A program made the position numbers and the translations under genes. This document shows positions 16,212 through 24,970 of a DNA stretch of 64,000 nt, piece by piece; within the stretch, counting starts at the first letter, position 1; each line of letters begins with the position of its first letter. This DNA is from Bacteriovoracaceae bacterium UBA6200. GTDB lineage: Bacteria; Bdellovibrionota; Bacteriovoracia; Bacteriovoracales; Bacteriovoracaceae. The stretch lies in contig DISW01000019.1 of NCBI GenBank assembly GCA_002422605.1, forward strand, positions 133,508 to 197,507. The letters run 5' to 3'. Below the pieces are notes generated by a model that was not told the origin of the DNA, did not search any database, and saw nothing but the letters and a program-made list of their open reading frames with translations.

Positions 16212-17772
16212 GATTTTATTTTTCTTATTAGTTATATCTCAAATTAGTCTGGCTTCGGCTCAGACCGCCCCTGCTGCATCTACTGTTCCCACAGCATCTG
16301 CTGCCAATACTGGCACACCTTCTAATGTTGTTGAAAAAGAACTGGAAGTTGCGATGGGGATTGATGCCATTGAAAAAGTTGATTTTGATTACAGTACAAA
16401 GATGACTATCGGGAATGAGCAGTTTTTAAAGTTAGTTTTAGTTCCCCAAAAAAGAGAGATCATCTTTAAAGGTTTAAAGCCAGGAAGAACGACAGTTCTA
16501 ATTCGCGATACCTTAGGGGATATTAGGCTTCGATATACTGTAAATGTCACAGCGACAGGAAAATCAAATACCGTTTCTGAGTTACGAGAATTAATAGGCG
16601 ATGTTGAAGGCTTAGATATAGGAATTAAGGGCGGCAAAGTTTTTGTTGGCGGCGAAATTGTTGTTCCTGATGATATCGGAAGAGTTTCACAAGTACTGGC
16701 AAGCTATCCTGAAGTATTAACACTGATTGAACTTTCTCCTCAAACCCAGCGCATAATTGCTCGTAAAATGAGTGATGAGTTGGCCAGAAATAACTTAAAA
16801 GATGTAACAGTTAGAGTAGTAAACAAAGTTTTCTGGCTTGAAGGAGTGGTTAGTAATGAAAAGAAAAAGGAGCTTGCAGGCACGATTGCGAAATCATACT
16901 TGCCTCCTAAAATTCAAAACCTCTCTGCCAGCAGCCAACGTATTCAAACTCCGGTGACTGAAGATATTTTGAATTTTATTGCTGTTAACGAGAAAAAAGA
17001 GCCTCAGCCAGCTCCTAAGATGGTTAAGATTACTTCGCAGTTTGTTGAATTGTCGAAAAGTTACAATAAAGTATTTGCCTTCAAATGGGCTCCTTTAATG
17101 GGAGAGGACAATAGCCAAATTCAATTTGGACAAACGAAAGATGGAAATTTAACTGGTCAAGCTTCAAGTGGAACTTTGAGTGCAACGATTTCAAATTTGT
17201 TTCCTAAGTTGAATGCTGCTAAGAGTGCTGGTTACGCCAGAACAATTCAATCAGGGATGGTGATTGTCCGGGATGGATTTACTGATGGCGGAAAAATTTC
17301 CAAGAAAACGACTATTCCCTTCGCTTTAGGTACAGGGGAGTTTCAAAAGGCAAGTGCTGCTGAGGTGGGGCTTGATCTGGATGTAAAACCCAAAGTCCTT
17401 GAGCAAGAAAAAGTAGAGCTTGGAATTGTACTCTCAGTTAGTATTCAAGTCGCTTCCGGAAGTGCTAGTCCTGTAACAACTAGCAACTCCATCAACACCA
17501 ACGTTGTTTTGAAATCAAAAGAATCAGCAGCTATCGGAGGTATTGTTCAAAATACTTCTGCCACTGATTATGACAATACTGGAAATGATCCAGCTCCATT
17601 ACAACCTAGTGGTGATGGTGGCGGTGGCGGTTCTCCTCTATTTAGGCTTTATCGTTCGAAAAGTTATTCCACCAATAAAAGCCAGTATGTGATTTTTGTT
17701 ACTCCGGAAATTATTGAGTCAGCTTCGGCAGGCTCAGAAGAAATCCGGAAAAAGTTTAGAAGAAGAGAGTAG
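16201..17772 (+). CDS. cpaC: Tad secretin CpaC/RcpA
   Basis: This 523-residue outer-membrane secretin starts at GTG 16201, overlapping cpaB. This start gives a clean signal peptide ending in SLASAQ; an upstream in-frame start inside cpaB would bury it. Order: signal peptide, pilus secretin N-domain (about 35-130), BON-like domain (130-230), then the secretin domain (about 290-515) ending in a VIFVTPEI strand. It forms the outer-membrane pore for the pilus. Confidence 0.9.
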   Translation: MAVKILFFLLVISQISLASAQTAPAASTVPTASAANTGTPSNVVEKELEVAMGIDAIEKVDFDYSTKMTIGNEQFLKLVLVPQKREIIFKGLKPGRTTVLIRDTLGDIRLRYTVNVTATGKSNTVSELRELIGDVEGLDIGIKGGKVFVGGEIVVPDDIGRVSQVLASYPEVLTLIELSPQTQRIIARKMSDELARNNLKDVTVRVVNKVFWLEGVVSNEKKKELAGTIAKSYLPPKIQNLSASSQRIQTPVTEDILNFIAVNEKKEPQPAPKMVKITSQFVELSKSYNKVFAFKWAPLMGEDNSQIQFGQTKDGNLTGQASSGTLSATISNLFPKLNAAKSAGYARTIQSGMVIVRDGFTDGGKISKKTTIPFALGTGEFQKASAAEVGLDLDVKPKVLEQEKVELGIVLSVSIQVASGSASPVTTSNSINTNVVLKSKESAAIGGIVQNTSATDYDNTGNDPAPLQPSGDGGGGGSPLFRLYRSKSYSTNKSQYVIFVTPEIIESASAGSEEIRKKFRRRE

Positions 17773-17774
17773 GC

Positions 17775-19898
17775 ATGGCGGGACATATAATTAGTATTAT
17801 TGGCGGTAAGGGAGGAGTAGGCAAATCACAAGTTGCTGCGAATCTGGCCATTGCTTATGCAGGAGAACTTCGTGCTAAAACTCTTTTATTAGACTTTGAT
17901 CAGAAAGCATGTGGTGATCAGAACATTATCACTGGTTTAAAGTCGAAAAAAAATCTCAAAGAACTTGCTGACTTTACTGGGGCTATTGATCCCAGATCTA
18001 TTCAACTTTTTACTGCCGATCATAAGGCGGGCATTTCCTTCATTGGTATGCCAACTGAAGCCATTGCGGCCAATCAGATAAATGAAGAAGGATTGGGAAA
18101 GGCCCTGAAGGCCATATCTAATATTTATCCCCTGACAATTATTGATGCAGGAAGTGAATTAAATCCATTGGCCCTCAAAGCCCTGGAATTTTCCACACTC
18201 ATTTTCTTAGTAGCTTCGCCTGATCTTCTGGCGGTCAATCAGTGTAAGAGAATGTATAGCGATTTGGTGACCATGCTTTTTCCAAAAGACATGATTCAAA
18301 TCTTGGTCAACCAGGCAGTTAATGGTCACCCGGTAAGTCCGGATGTAATTGGTAAGCAAATTGGTAAGCCGGTCTTTCATGCTATTCCTCGTGATGATGC
18401 CAGCTGTATTGCCGCCCTTTCAAGATCCACACCTGTGCTTGTTGGCGCAAAAGGATCTCCATTTGGAACCGGAGTTACAGATTGTGCTCGTAAGCTGATT
18501 CAGAAAAATGTTTTAAAAGCATTAGAAAAATTGGCAAAGCCTCAGAACTCCGGAGCAACTTCAGCTGCCAATGCCAGTAAAGGTGCCGAGCAGGCCGGCG
18601 ATGGAAAATTACGCGATCCTTGGACTGAATTGAAAAGCCGTATTCATAAAGCCCTTGTTGAAGAGATGGATCTTAAAAAACAAGATGACAGTGATCCTAA
18701 GGCCAAGATCATTCTTCGTGAACAGACTAAGAAGATGGTGGTTGAACTCTTGGGTAAAGAAGATACAAAAAATGTTCTTCCTACCCGGGATGATATGAAT
18801 CGTATTGTAAAAGAAATCCTGGATGAAGCACTAGGATTAGGCCCACTTGAGGATATGCTGGCCGATAAATCTATTTCAGAGATCATGGTGGTAGGGCCCA
18901 AAAAGATCTACTACGAGCAAAGCGGTAAAGTTAAAAAGTCCTTGGTGACATTTACAAACGACCGACAAGTAATGAACGTGATTGAGCGTATCGTTGCTCC
19001 TATTGGTCGAAGGATTGATGAAAAAACTCCGTACGTGGATGCCCGACTTCCGGATGGATCAAGGGTGCATGCTATTATTCCTCCTTGTGCAATTGACGGA
19101 TGTTGTATCACTATCCGTAAGTTCCCCGATAAGAGATTAGATTACAAGGATTTGGTTAAGTTCGGATCACTGACTGAAGAAATGGCCGACTTTTTAAGAA
19201 TTTCAGTGGAAGCGCACCGAAATTTGGTTGTCTCAGGGGGGACTGGTTCCGGTAAAACAACGCTTATTAATATGCTCGGCGGTTTTATTCAGTCAAACGA
19301 ACGAATCATTACTTGTGAAGACTCTGCTGAATTAAATTTCCCTCAAGACCACGTGGTACGTCTGGAAACCAGGCCTCCATCTCTCGAGGGCGATGGTGAA
19401 ATCGATATTCGTTGTCTCGTAAAGCAAACCCTTCGTATGCGTCCCGACCGAATTGTGGTGGGTGAGTGTCGAGGCGGTGAGACTCTGGATATGTTGCAAG
19501 CGATGAACACGGGTCACGATGGTTCAATGACAACTGTCCACTCGAACACTCCACGTGATGCTATTTCCCGTCTGGAAACACTGGTTCAGTATGCAGGTGC
19601 CGGACTTCCTCAGAAAGCAATTAAAGAAATGATTGCTTCTGCCGTTCACATGATTATTCAACAGTCCCGACTGGATGATGGATCCAGGAAAATTGTATAT
19701 ATCACTGAAATTGGCGGGATCCAGGGTGAGGTCGTCACTCTACAGGATATCTTCACTTATAAACAGGAAGGCATCGGTAAAGATGGTAAAATTATAGGGA
19801 AATTTATGGCCACTGGCTTTATCCCTAAGTTTATCGAAACACTCGAGAGGAAAGGCTACAAAGTTCCACGCGGACTCTTTATGAATAAAACATCATGA
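17775..19898 (+). CDS. Fused CpaE (MinD-like) and CpaF (TadA) ATPases
   Basis: This single 707-residue protein combines two tad ATPases. Residues 1-255 are a ParA/MinD-like CpaE/TadZ domain with the deviant Walker A KGGVGKS (K12, K17). An Ala/Gly/Ser-rich linker (about 255-285) joins it to a full CpaF: N-terminal domain with the GPLEDML region, Walker A GGTGSGKT (488-495), an acidic ECRGGE Walker B region, and the His box TTVHSNTP. CpaE localises the machine and CpaF powers assembly; they are normally separate. No stop or frameshift lies between them. Confidence 0.93.
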   Translation: MAGHIISIIGGKGGVGKSQVAANLAIAYAGELRAKTLLLDFDQKACGDQNIITGLKSKKNLKELADFTGAIDPRSIQLFTADHKAGISFIGMPTEAIAANQINEEGLGKALKAISNIYPLTIIDAGSELNPLALKALEFSTLIFLVASPDLLAVNQCKRMYSDLVTMLFPKDMIQILVNQAVNGHPVSPDVIGKQIGKPVFHAIPRDDASCIAALSRSTPVLVGAKGSPFGTGVTDCARKLIQKNVLKALEKLAKPQNSGATSAANASKGAEQAGDGKLRDPWTELKSRIHKALVEEMDLKKQDDSDPKAKIILREQTKKMVVELLGKEDTKNVLPTRDDMNRIVKEILDEALGLGPLEDMLADKSISEIMVVGPKKIYYEQSGKVKKSLVTFTNDRQVMNVIERIVAPIGRRIDEKTPYVDARLPDGSRVHAIIPPCAIDGCCITIRKFPDKRLDYKDLVKFGSLTEEMADFLRISVEAHRNLVVSGGTGSGKTTLINMLGGFIQSNERIITCEDSAELNFPQDHVVRLETRPPSLEGDGEIDIRCLVKQTLRMRPDRIVVGECRGGETLDMLQAMNTGHDGSMTTVHSNTPRDAISRLETLVQYAGAGLPQKAIKEMIASAVHMIIQQSRLDDGSRKIVYITEIGGIQGEVVTLQDIFTYKQEGIGKDGKIIGKFMATGFIPKFIETLERKGYKVPRGLFMNKTS

Positions 19899-20866
19899 AT
19901 AAAATATTATTTTTTGTTTTATCTTTTACGACTTCAATGTGTGCTATCGCTCAGGATGTAAGGCCCAAGCGCGATGTGAACTTATGGCTTGATGTTCTTG
20001 GTGTTAATGGCGTTTTAATTATTATCGGTCTCGCCGTTTTCATTTATACCTATGTGAATAGTATGAAACTATTTTCATGGATTGATGATCAGACTTACGG
20101 TACCCGCGATTATATTCTGAAAAAATTTGAAATTATGTTTATTGAGGTCGAGCCTCATAAAATTACTCTCGCACTCTTGTTCATGTCATTCGGATTAGGA
20201 ATCATTACTTTTTGTATTCTTGCTCTGCTTGGAAAAGTAATACTGGCCTCAGTATTAGGTATTTTTGTTTTCTTTGTTGGGTGGAAAGCTCCTAAACCAA
20301 TTGTTGATTATTTCGAAAACAAGCGTAAGAAGAAGTATCAAACCCAAATGGTTGATGCTTTAAATCTTCTGGCCAACGGTCTCAGGGCAGGTCTGACTAT
20401 GCCTCAAGCAATTGGGATGGTGGTGGATGAAATGCCAGCTCCCGTGAGTCAGGAATTCAACCTTGTTCTTCAGCAAGCAAAAATTGGTGTACCTCTGGAT
20501 GAGGCCCTCGAGAATTTACAGAAAAGAGTTTATACCGAAGATAACGAAATGTTTGTTACCAGTGTAAACATTTTGCGCGAAACGGGTGGTAATCTTGCCG
20601 AAGTTTTTGACACTATTGTTTTAGTTATTCGTGAACGCGTCCGCCTTCAACTTAAAATCGATACTTATGTAGCCTCCGGTAAGACCCAGGCCTATATCAT
20701 TGGGGCCATGCCCTTCTGTATGATTGTCATGTTTGGCAGTGGAGACCCGGACTACTTTCCTCTCTTATTTGGTACTGCTTTAGGAGTAGTGGCCCTGATC
20801 GTGATTTGTGGGATGGTGGGCCTCGGTATGTGGATTATTTTTAAGATTATTGACATTAAAGTTTAG
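19895..20866 (+). CDS. tadB: Tad inner-membrane platform protein TadB
   Basis: This 323-residue protein has several membrane helices and a T2SSF cytoplasmic domain with LLANGLRAGLTMPQA and ILRETGGNLAEVFD. It overlaps the CpaE-CpaF gene by 4 bases. A companion TadC platform gene, usually next in line, is not found downstream; an RHS-type gene follows instead. An N-terminal signal-like stretch (ending CAIAQ) precedes the first helix. Confidence 0.88.
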   Translation: MNKILFFVLSFTTSMCAIAQDVRPKRDVNLWLDVLGVNGVLIIIGLAVFIYTYVNSMKLFSWIDDQTYGTRDYILKKFEIMFIEVEPHKITLALLFMSFGLGIITFCILALLGKVILASVLGIFVFFVGWKAPKPIVDYFENKRKKKYQTQMVDALNLLANGLRAGLTMPQAIGMVVDEMPAPVSQEFNLVLQQAKIGVPLDEALENLQKRVYTEDNEMFVTSVNILRETGGNLAEVFDTIVLVIRERVRLQLKIDTYVASGKTQAYIIGAMPFCMIVMFGSGDPDYFPLLFGTALGVVALIVICGMVGLGMWIIFKIIDIKV

Positions 20867-20920
20867 TTATAAGTCTTCCGATAATCATAAAGGATGTCTT
20901 TGTCTGTAAAAGGTGGATAT

Positions 20921-22549
20921 ATGAAGTTTTTAAAAGCGCTCTCACTCGCCCTTGTAGTCATGCTGATGGCCTTTCCAGCATTGGCCGGTGTGAACCTAAA
21001 AAACGGGAATTTTTACATTTCATATACTGATATTGTAGTTCCCGGTGGTGGAAAAAAACTCGAAATTACCAGAACATATAACTCCAAATCAACAGAGGTT
21101 GGATGGTTCGGTTTTGGATGGGGTAGTGAATTTGAAACTCGCCTTGAACTTTCAGCAGATGGTTCAATCGTAGTTCATGAACATGGTTCCGGTGCCAAGA
21201 CACGATTTACTCCTAAAACAGCCGTTGATGCGGTAACTGCTTCAACTAAAATTGTAAATGAAATGAAGAAAAAGACTGCTCTTTCAGAAAAAGCAGCTGA
21301 AGATCTCATAAAAAAATTAGCCAATAATGCTGACCTTAGACATACCTATGCACTTAATTTTGGTGTTCAGGCTTCGGTTGCTCCAGGATCAGTTCTTTAT
21401 TCAAATGATCGCGGACCACAAGAACTTCGAGTGACGAAAGAAGGTTTCGCTCGCGTTCATAGTGATGGCAAACAAGATCTTTTTAATAAAGATGGTCAAT
21501 TAACAAAGATCACTGATAAATCAGGTTATTTCATTGGCTTTACTTATAAAGACGGAAGACTGGCTTCGATTAAAGATGCTCAAGCAAAACAAATTTATTT
21601 TTCATGGTATCCGGATGGACTTGTAAAAGAAGTATGGTCTGCTGGTGACAAGAAAACTCTTTATAAGTACCAGGATAATGATCTGGTCTCTTCAAAAGAC
21701 GTAGGCGATAACGTTTACGAATACTCTTATGATAAATCACATAATTTAACTTCTATTAGTTATGCTGATAAAACAAAATTAAAAGTAAGTTATGATCCAA
21801 AGACTTTCTTTGTCACTTCTGTTTTAGACCGCAATGGAGAGAAGACTGCTTACCAATATGGTTCAAACCCCAAGAATCCTGATGATCATTACTGGACAAT
21901 TGTAACGAAGCCAGGTTTTGATGGAAAACCGGTTGCAAACCGTTATGAGTACGAAATTAAGTCTACTGATGATGGTTCTCGTTACACTTACCGAATTGTG
22001 ACAGAAATTAATGGCATTAAAACTGATACTATCTTTGGAGCTCATTCGCTTCCAATGAAAATTGCTCGTGGTAACCACGTGACTAACTTTGAGTATAATT
22101 CTGATGGTTTACTGACTAAGAAGTCTTCCACTAAAGGTGATTTTGTTAACATCGAGTACGATGATAAAATCAAAAAAATCAAGAAAGTGGTTAATAATGA
22201 TGGCTCAACCTCATTTGAATACGATGCCAAGGGGAATCTGGTTAAGGCTGCAAACAATAAGGGTAAAACAGTTTTCCTGATTTATGACAGCAAAGGCAAG
22301 ATTTCAAAAATGGTTGATCAAGAATCTGCTAAATCACGCCGTATCCTTGCTTTTAAATACAATGCTCTTGGTAAGCCGGTAGAGATTGAAATGGAAAAGG
22401 TTGGAAAAATCAACGTAGCTTACGATAACTACGGTGAGATTAAAAAGGTTGAGTCGAGTGCCGGTCATAAAATGGCCCTTCAGGTAACTCAGGCCTTCCA
22501 AAACCTTTTAACGATTGTTAAGCCTGCCGGCGTGAATTTAAACATGTAA
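20921..22549 (+). CDS. Secreted YD/RHS-repeat protein
   Basis: This 542-residue protein begins at ATG 20921 after AAGGTGG; an earlier ATG at 20894 is less good. A signal peptide ends at FPALAG. Then comes a DUF6531-like N-terminal region (LKNGNFYISYTDIVVPGGG, ITRTYNS, GFGWGSEFE) followed by many YD-like repeats such as FEYDAKGNL, FTYKDGRLA and YSYDKSHNL. It is far smaller than full RHS toxins and has no toxin tip. It is probably a surface or periplasmic shell-like protein. It follows tadB and may be part of the same transcript. Confidence 0.85.
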   Translation: MKFLKALSLALVVMLMAFPALAGVNLKNGNFYISYTDIVVPGGGKKLEITRTYNSKSTEVGWFGFGWGSEFETRLELSADGSIVVHEHGSGAKTRFTPKTAVDAVTASTKIVNEMKKKTALSEKAAEDLIKKLANNADLRHTYALNFGVQASVAPGSVLYSNDRGPQELRVTKEGFARVHSDGKQDLFNKDGQLTKITDKSGYFIGFTYKDGRLASIKDAQAKQIYFSWYPDGLVKEVWSAGDKKTLYKYQDNDLVSSKDVGDNVYEYSYDKSHNLTSISYADKTKLKVSYDPKTFFVTSVLDRNGEKTAYQYGSNPKNPDDHYWTIVTKPGFDGKPVANRYEYEIKSTDDGSRYTYRIVTEINGIKTDTIFGAHSLPMKIARGNHVTNFEYNSDGLLTKKSSTKGDFVNIEYDDKIKKIKKVVNNDGSTSFEYDAKGNLVKAANNKGKTVFLIYDSKGKISKMVDQESAKSRRILAFKYNALGKPVEIEMEKVGKINVAYDNYGEIKKVESSAGHKMALQVTQAFQNLLTIVKPAGVNLNM

Positions 22550-22559
22550 GGGAGTCAGT

Positions 22560-22805
22560 ATGAAAAAATATCTAATCGCATCTTTAATTTGTTTCTCCTC
22601 ATTTGCTATCGCTGACTCTGGCCGGGTTGGTGAGATCGACAGTGCTACCCATGGTAATGACTGTAATGCCCCTCAGGTCGCCGGATGTGGCCCCTGCTAC
22701 AAACTCTGTATAGAGCAGAATAAGTCCGATAGAGTGGCAAAAGAGGCGAATTCTGAGGTTAAGAAGCCTAAGAAGAGCGGTTCTTCGTCTGCTAGTAAAC
22801 AGTAA
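22560..22805 (+). CDS. Small secreted cysteine-containing protein
   Basis: This 81-residue protein has a signal peptide (cut near AIA-DS), then a short region with four cysteines (NDCNAP, GCGPCYKLC) and a basic Ser/Lys-rich tail. A good ribosome site AGGGAG lies 10 bases after the RHS stop, so it is cotranscribed with the RHS gene, and a strong terminator follows. No family is recognised. It may be an accessory to the RHS protein. Confidence 0.65.
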   Translation: MKKYLIASLICFSSFAIADSGRVGEIDSATHGNDCNAPQVAGCGPCYKLCIEQNKSDRVAKEANSEVKKPKKSGSSSASKQ

Positions 22806-22823
22806 AAATAAAGTTATCACTTC

Positions 22824-22867
22824 AAAGGCAGCAATATCTCACTGGTATTGCTGCCTTTTTCTTTTTA
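22824..22867 (+). terminator. Rho-independent terminator
   Basis: A 13-bp stem AAAGGCAGCAATA / TATTGCTGCCTTT with a 9-base loop is followed by TTCTTTTT. It ends the RHS/small-protein transcript. Confidence 0.93.
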
Positions 22868-22955
22868 AAGTGTCTAAAAATTAACCACTCTTTCAAACCT
22901 GTCAAAACTTTCAACACTCAAATAACAAAATTCAATAGCTTAAATACTCTTATAT

Positions 22956-22972
22956 TTGGCATCAGTATTGCT
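22956..22972 (+). promoter_or_regulatory. Sigma54-type promoter for a small secreted protein
   Basis: TTGGCATCAGTATTGCT matches TTGGCAC-N5-TTGCW, with GG and GC exactly 10 bases apart, the sigma54 -24/-12 spacing. Just downstream, TAGTAAGT (22977-22984) and ACTTACTA (22995-23002) form a perfect 8-bp dyad around the expected start site and before the ribosome site. Confidence 0.68.
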
Positions 22973-23012
22973 CTCTTAGTAAGTAAAGATTTCAACTTAC
23001 TATGGGGGTAGT

Positions 23013-23198
23013 ATGAAACACTTATTTTTATTCACGATTTTATCAGCACTCTTTATAAATTTCAGCTTTGCTGACACAGGCGAGTCTTCTACTGAATGTA
23101 TTATGATGCAGGAGCAGACTGTTAGAAACAATCCCAAAGAGAATCTGGATAGCCAGCCTAAGCCAAAAACAAAATCAAGTTCTGCCGTTCAAATGTAA
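23013..23198 (+). CDS. Very small secreted protein, TECIxM family
   Basis: This 61-residue protein has a signal peptide (cut near SFA-DT) and a mature part of about 40 residues starting SSTECIMMQEQ and ending in a basic Lys/Ser tail. It is a paralogue of the next gene, sharing TECIxMxE and a basic tail. It has its own sigma54-like promoter and terminator, so it forms a one-gene unit. Its function is unknown; a single cysteine may dimerise or be modified. Confidence 0.65.
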   Translation: MKHLFLFTILSALFINFSFADTGESSTECIMMQEQTVRNNPKENLDSQPKPKTKSSSAVQM

Positions 23199-23210
23199 TT
23201 AACTTAATTC

Positions 23211-23247
23211 AGGACACAGAGATAACTTCTCTGTGTCCTTTCTTTTT
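23211..23247 (+). terminator. Rho-independent terminator
   Basis: AGGACACAGAG and CTCTGTGTCCT form a perfect 11-bp stem with a 7-base loop, followed by TTCTTTTT. It closes the one-gene unit of the first TECIxM protein. Confidence 0.93.
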
Positions 23248-23317
23248 ACACCTCATAAATTTTTATACACTTCCACCAAATCCTCTTTCTGAAAACACCT
23301 ACTTAGTCTCCTCATTC

Positions 23318-23334
23318 TTGGCACCAATCTTGGA
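23318..23334 (+). promoter_or_regulatory. Sigma54-like promoter, second small secreted protein
   Basis: TTGGCACCAATCTTGGA has a perfect -24 element TTGGCAC. The -12 element reads TTGG instead of TTGC at the correct 10-base spacing. It lies about 35 bases upstream of the small gene and mirrors the promoter of its paralogue. Confidence 0.52.
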
Positions 23335-23368
23335 TATAGATGAGTATAAACTTTTAGAGGGGGACTCT

Positions 23369-23527
23369 ATGAAACTAATTATTATGATGATGGCATTGAT
23401 GATCACTTCAGCTTCTTATGCGGCCCAGGTAGATACTGAATGTATCGCCATGAATGAAAGCCGGGAAAAAGTGGTTAAAAGTGTTCAGTCGAAATCTAAG
23501 ACTGTTAAATCAGCCGTAGCACGCTAA
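23369..23527 (+). CDS. Very small secreted protein, TECIxM family (second copy)
   Basis: This 52-residue protein starts at ATG 23369 after AGAGGGGG; a longer in-frame start at 23318 overlaps the promoter and is rejected. A signal peptide ends at ASYAA. The mature part of about 33 residues begins QVDTECIAMNE and is basic thereafter (VVKSVQSKSKTVK). It is paralogous to the preceding small gene. Its function is unknown. Confidence 0.62.
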   Translation: MKLIIMMMALMITSASYAAQVDTECIAMNESREKVVKSVQSKSKTVKSAVAR

Positions 23528-23539
23528 ATTAAGAAGTAA

Positions 23540-23571
23540 ATACCAGGTCCGACATTCTGTGGGCCTGGTAT
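23540..23571 (+). terminator. Hairpin after the second small gene
   Basis: ATACCAGG and CCTGGTAT plus a partly paired extension form a stable hairpin shortly after the stop codon. The following bases are not a clear T-tract, so termination is less certain than for the upstream neighbours. Confidence 0.5.
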
Positions 23572-23615
23572 CATTTAAGAGCAATTCATTCAATTAATTC
23601 ATCTATTAAGCCGAA

Positions 23616-24614
23616 ATGAGCAGAATGAATAATTCTAAAGAACGTTTCAGAAAGCATATTTTCATCAGTTTGATTTTCCAGATTTCTTTTATCGTTATAT
23701 TTATGATTGGCGTTTACTTCGCCATAACGATGGGTATGGGGCCTGAAGGCCAGTTAATAGCTTCAATCGGGGCCCTTTTCATTTTCTTTATCAGCGTTAA
23801 GTTCTTTTACAAACCCAAGGTAATACTGGAACGCTTTCAGGAGGTTTATCCTGAAAAGAAAATTTCACGGCATTTTGTGACATTCACACATTTTTTTCCA
23901 ATCCATTTTTTGATCATGATCATGATTTTGTTTTTTAAAGATCATTCAGAAAAAAATGAAGGCTCGTTTTTTTTTACCTTTCGCTTTGCCCTGCCAACGG
24001 CAGCTCTGCTTGTTTTTCTGCAGATTTCATTTACCCCAATTGCTTATTTGACAGCAGTTCCTAGCTTTTACTTCATAACAAAAGTTACTGATGATGCTTT
24101 AAGTATCATGGGAGCGGGTGAATCTTTGGGCCACAAATCGACTCCTTTGGAGGAATATAAAAAACAAATCAGTTCAGCCTTATCTTCAACCGAAATTATC
24201 TTATTAAGTTCTTACACAGCAAAAGTACTATTAAGCGAAGATAAAAGGAGCACCGCAAGCGAGAAACATGACAAGAAAGTGATGAAAATCACAAGGGCCA
24301 TCACTCTCGTAGATCAAATGAGTGAGATCTTAAAAGAAAGTGAATCTTATAAACTGAGAATAGGCGACTACAGTCTTTTACAGTGGATGCATCCCAGTGC
24401 TCCTGGTGAAATTCTCATGCTTTCTTCTTTAGAGTTATTAATGCTCCGAAGATTTAATACTGTAGTGATTGGCAAGATGAACACTATCGTAGAAGGTCTG
24501 GGAAAGCATATTAACTCTCTTCCTGAGAGCGAAAAAGAAAAAACGAAACAGCAGCTGGATAAGGCGATGTTAAAACTTAAGTCAACCAACTCATATAAAG
24601 TAAGTAAGCTATAG
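23616..24614 (+). CDS. Membrane protein of unknown function
   Basis: This 332-residue protein has four predicted membrane helices in its first half (about residues 15-36, 47-64, 92-105, 126-155) and a soluble, helical, charged C-terminal half (170-332). No catalytic motif is recognised. The soluble region is rich in Lys/Glu, suggesting interaction with cytoplasmic partners. It is convergent with the next small gene. Confidence 0.6.
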   Translation: MSRMNNSKERFRKHIFISLIFQISFIVIFMIGVYFAITMGMGPEGQLIASIGALFIFFISVKFFYKPKVILERFQEVYPEKKISRHFVTFTHFFPIHFLIMIMILFFKDHSEKNEGSFFFTFRFALPTAALLVFLQISFTPIAYLTAVPSFYFITKVTDDALSIMGAGESLGHKSTPLEEYKKQISSALSSTEIILLSSYTAKVLLSEDKRSTASEKHDKKVMKITRAITLVDQMSEILKESESYKLRIGDYSLLQWMHPSAPGEILMLSSLELLMLRRFNTVVIGKMNTIVEGLGKHINSLPESEKEKTKQQLDKAMLKLKSTNSYKVSKL

Positions 24615-24629
24615 AGTTATTCAGAATGA

Positions 24630-24959
24630 TTAATGATTCTTGATGAGCTGGTTAAGCTCATTTCGATCATCTTCAGAAATCTTTTCTAGTGGTTCAGCGT
24701 TCTTCTTAGCTCTTCCGGATAACTTCGAATCGACACTATCCTTCATTTTAGGAACCGAATTATCAAAGAGCTTCTTCGTATACTCTTTTGTTCCAGCGAT
24801 TGATTTCTTGAACAAACCTTCTACTGAATCCTGCACATAAGTCGTTGCTGGTGAAATGACTTTATATATATGAGTGAAGATCGGACGGTCATTTACTTCA
24901 ACAGTTAAAAAACACATGAAGAAAAAGAGGGCCAGGCAAAATTTAAATATTGTAATCAT
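24630..24959 (-). CDS. Small membrane-anchored protein of unknown function
   Basis: This 109-residue protein has an N-terminal hydrophobic segment (residues 3-19) that is either an anchor or a signal peptide, followed by a highly charged helical part (EYTKKLFDNSVPKMKDSVD). No family is recognised. It lies 11 bases after a CheX-like gene on the same strand, so cotranscription is likely. Confidence 0.5.
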   Translation of the reverse strand: MITIFKFCLALFFFMCFLTVEVNDRPIFTHIYKVISPATTYVQDSVEGLFKKSIAGTKEYTKKLFDNSVPKMKDSVDSKLSGRAKKNAEPLEKISEDDRNELNQLIKNH

Positions 24960-24970
24960 TCAAAATTATC

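Noticed and set aside
19309..19554. Minus-strand open frames inside the CpaE-CpaF gene and similar frames inside other long genes
   Set aside because: They lie fully within strongly supported genes and have no recognisable protein features.
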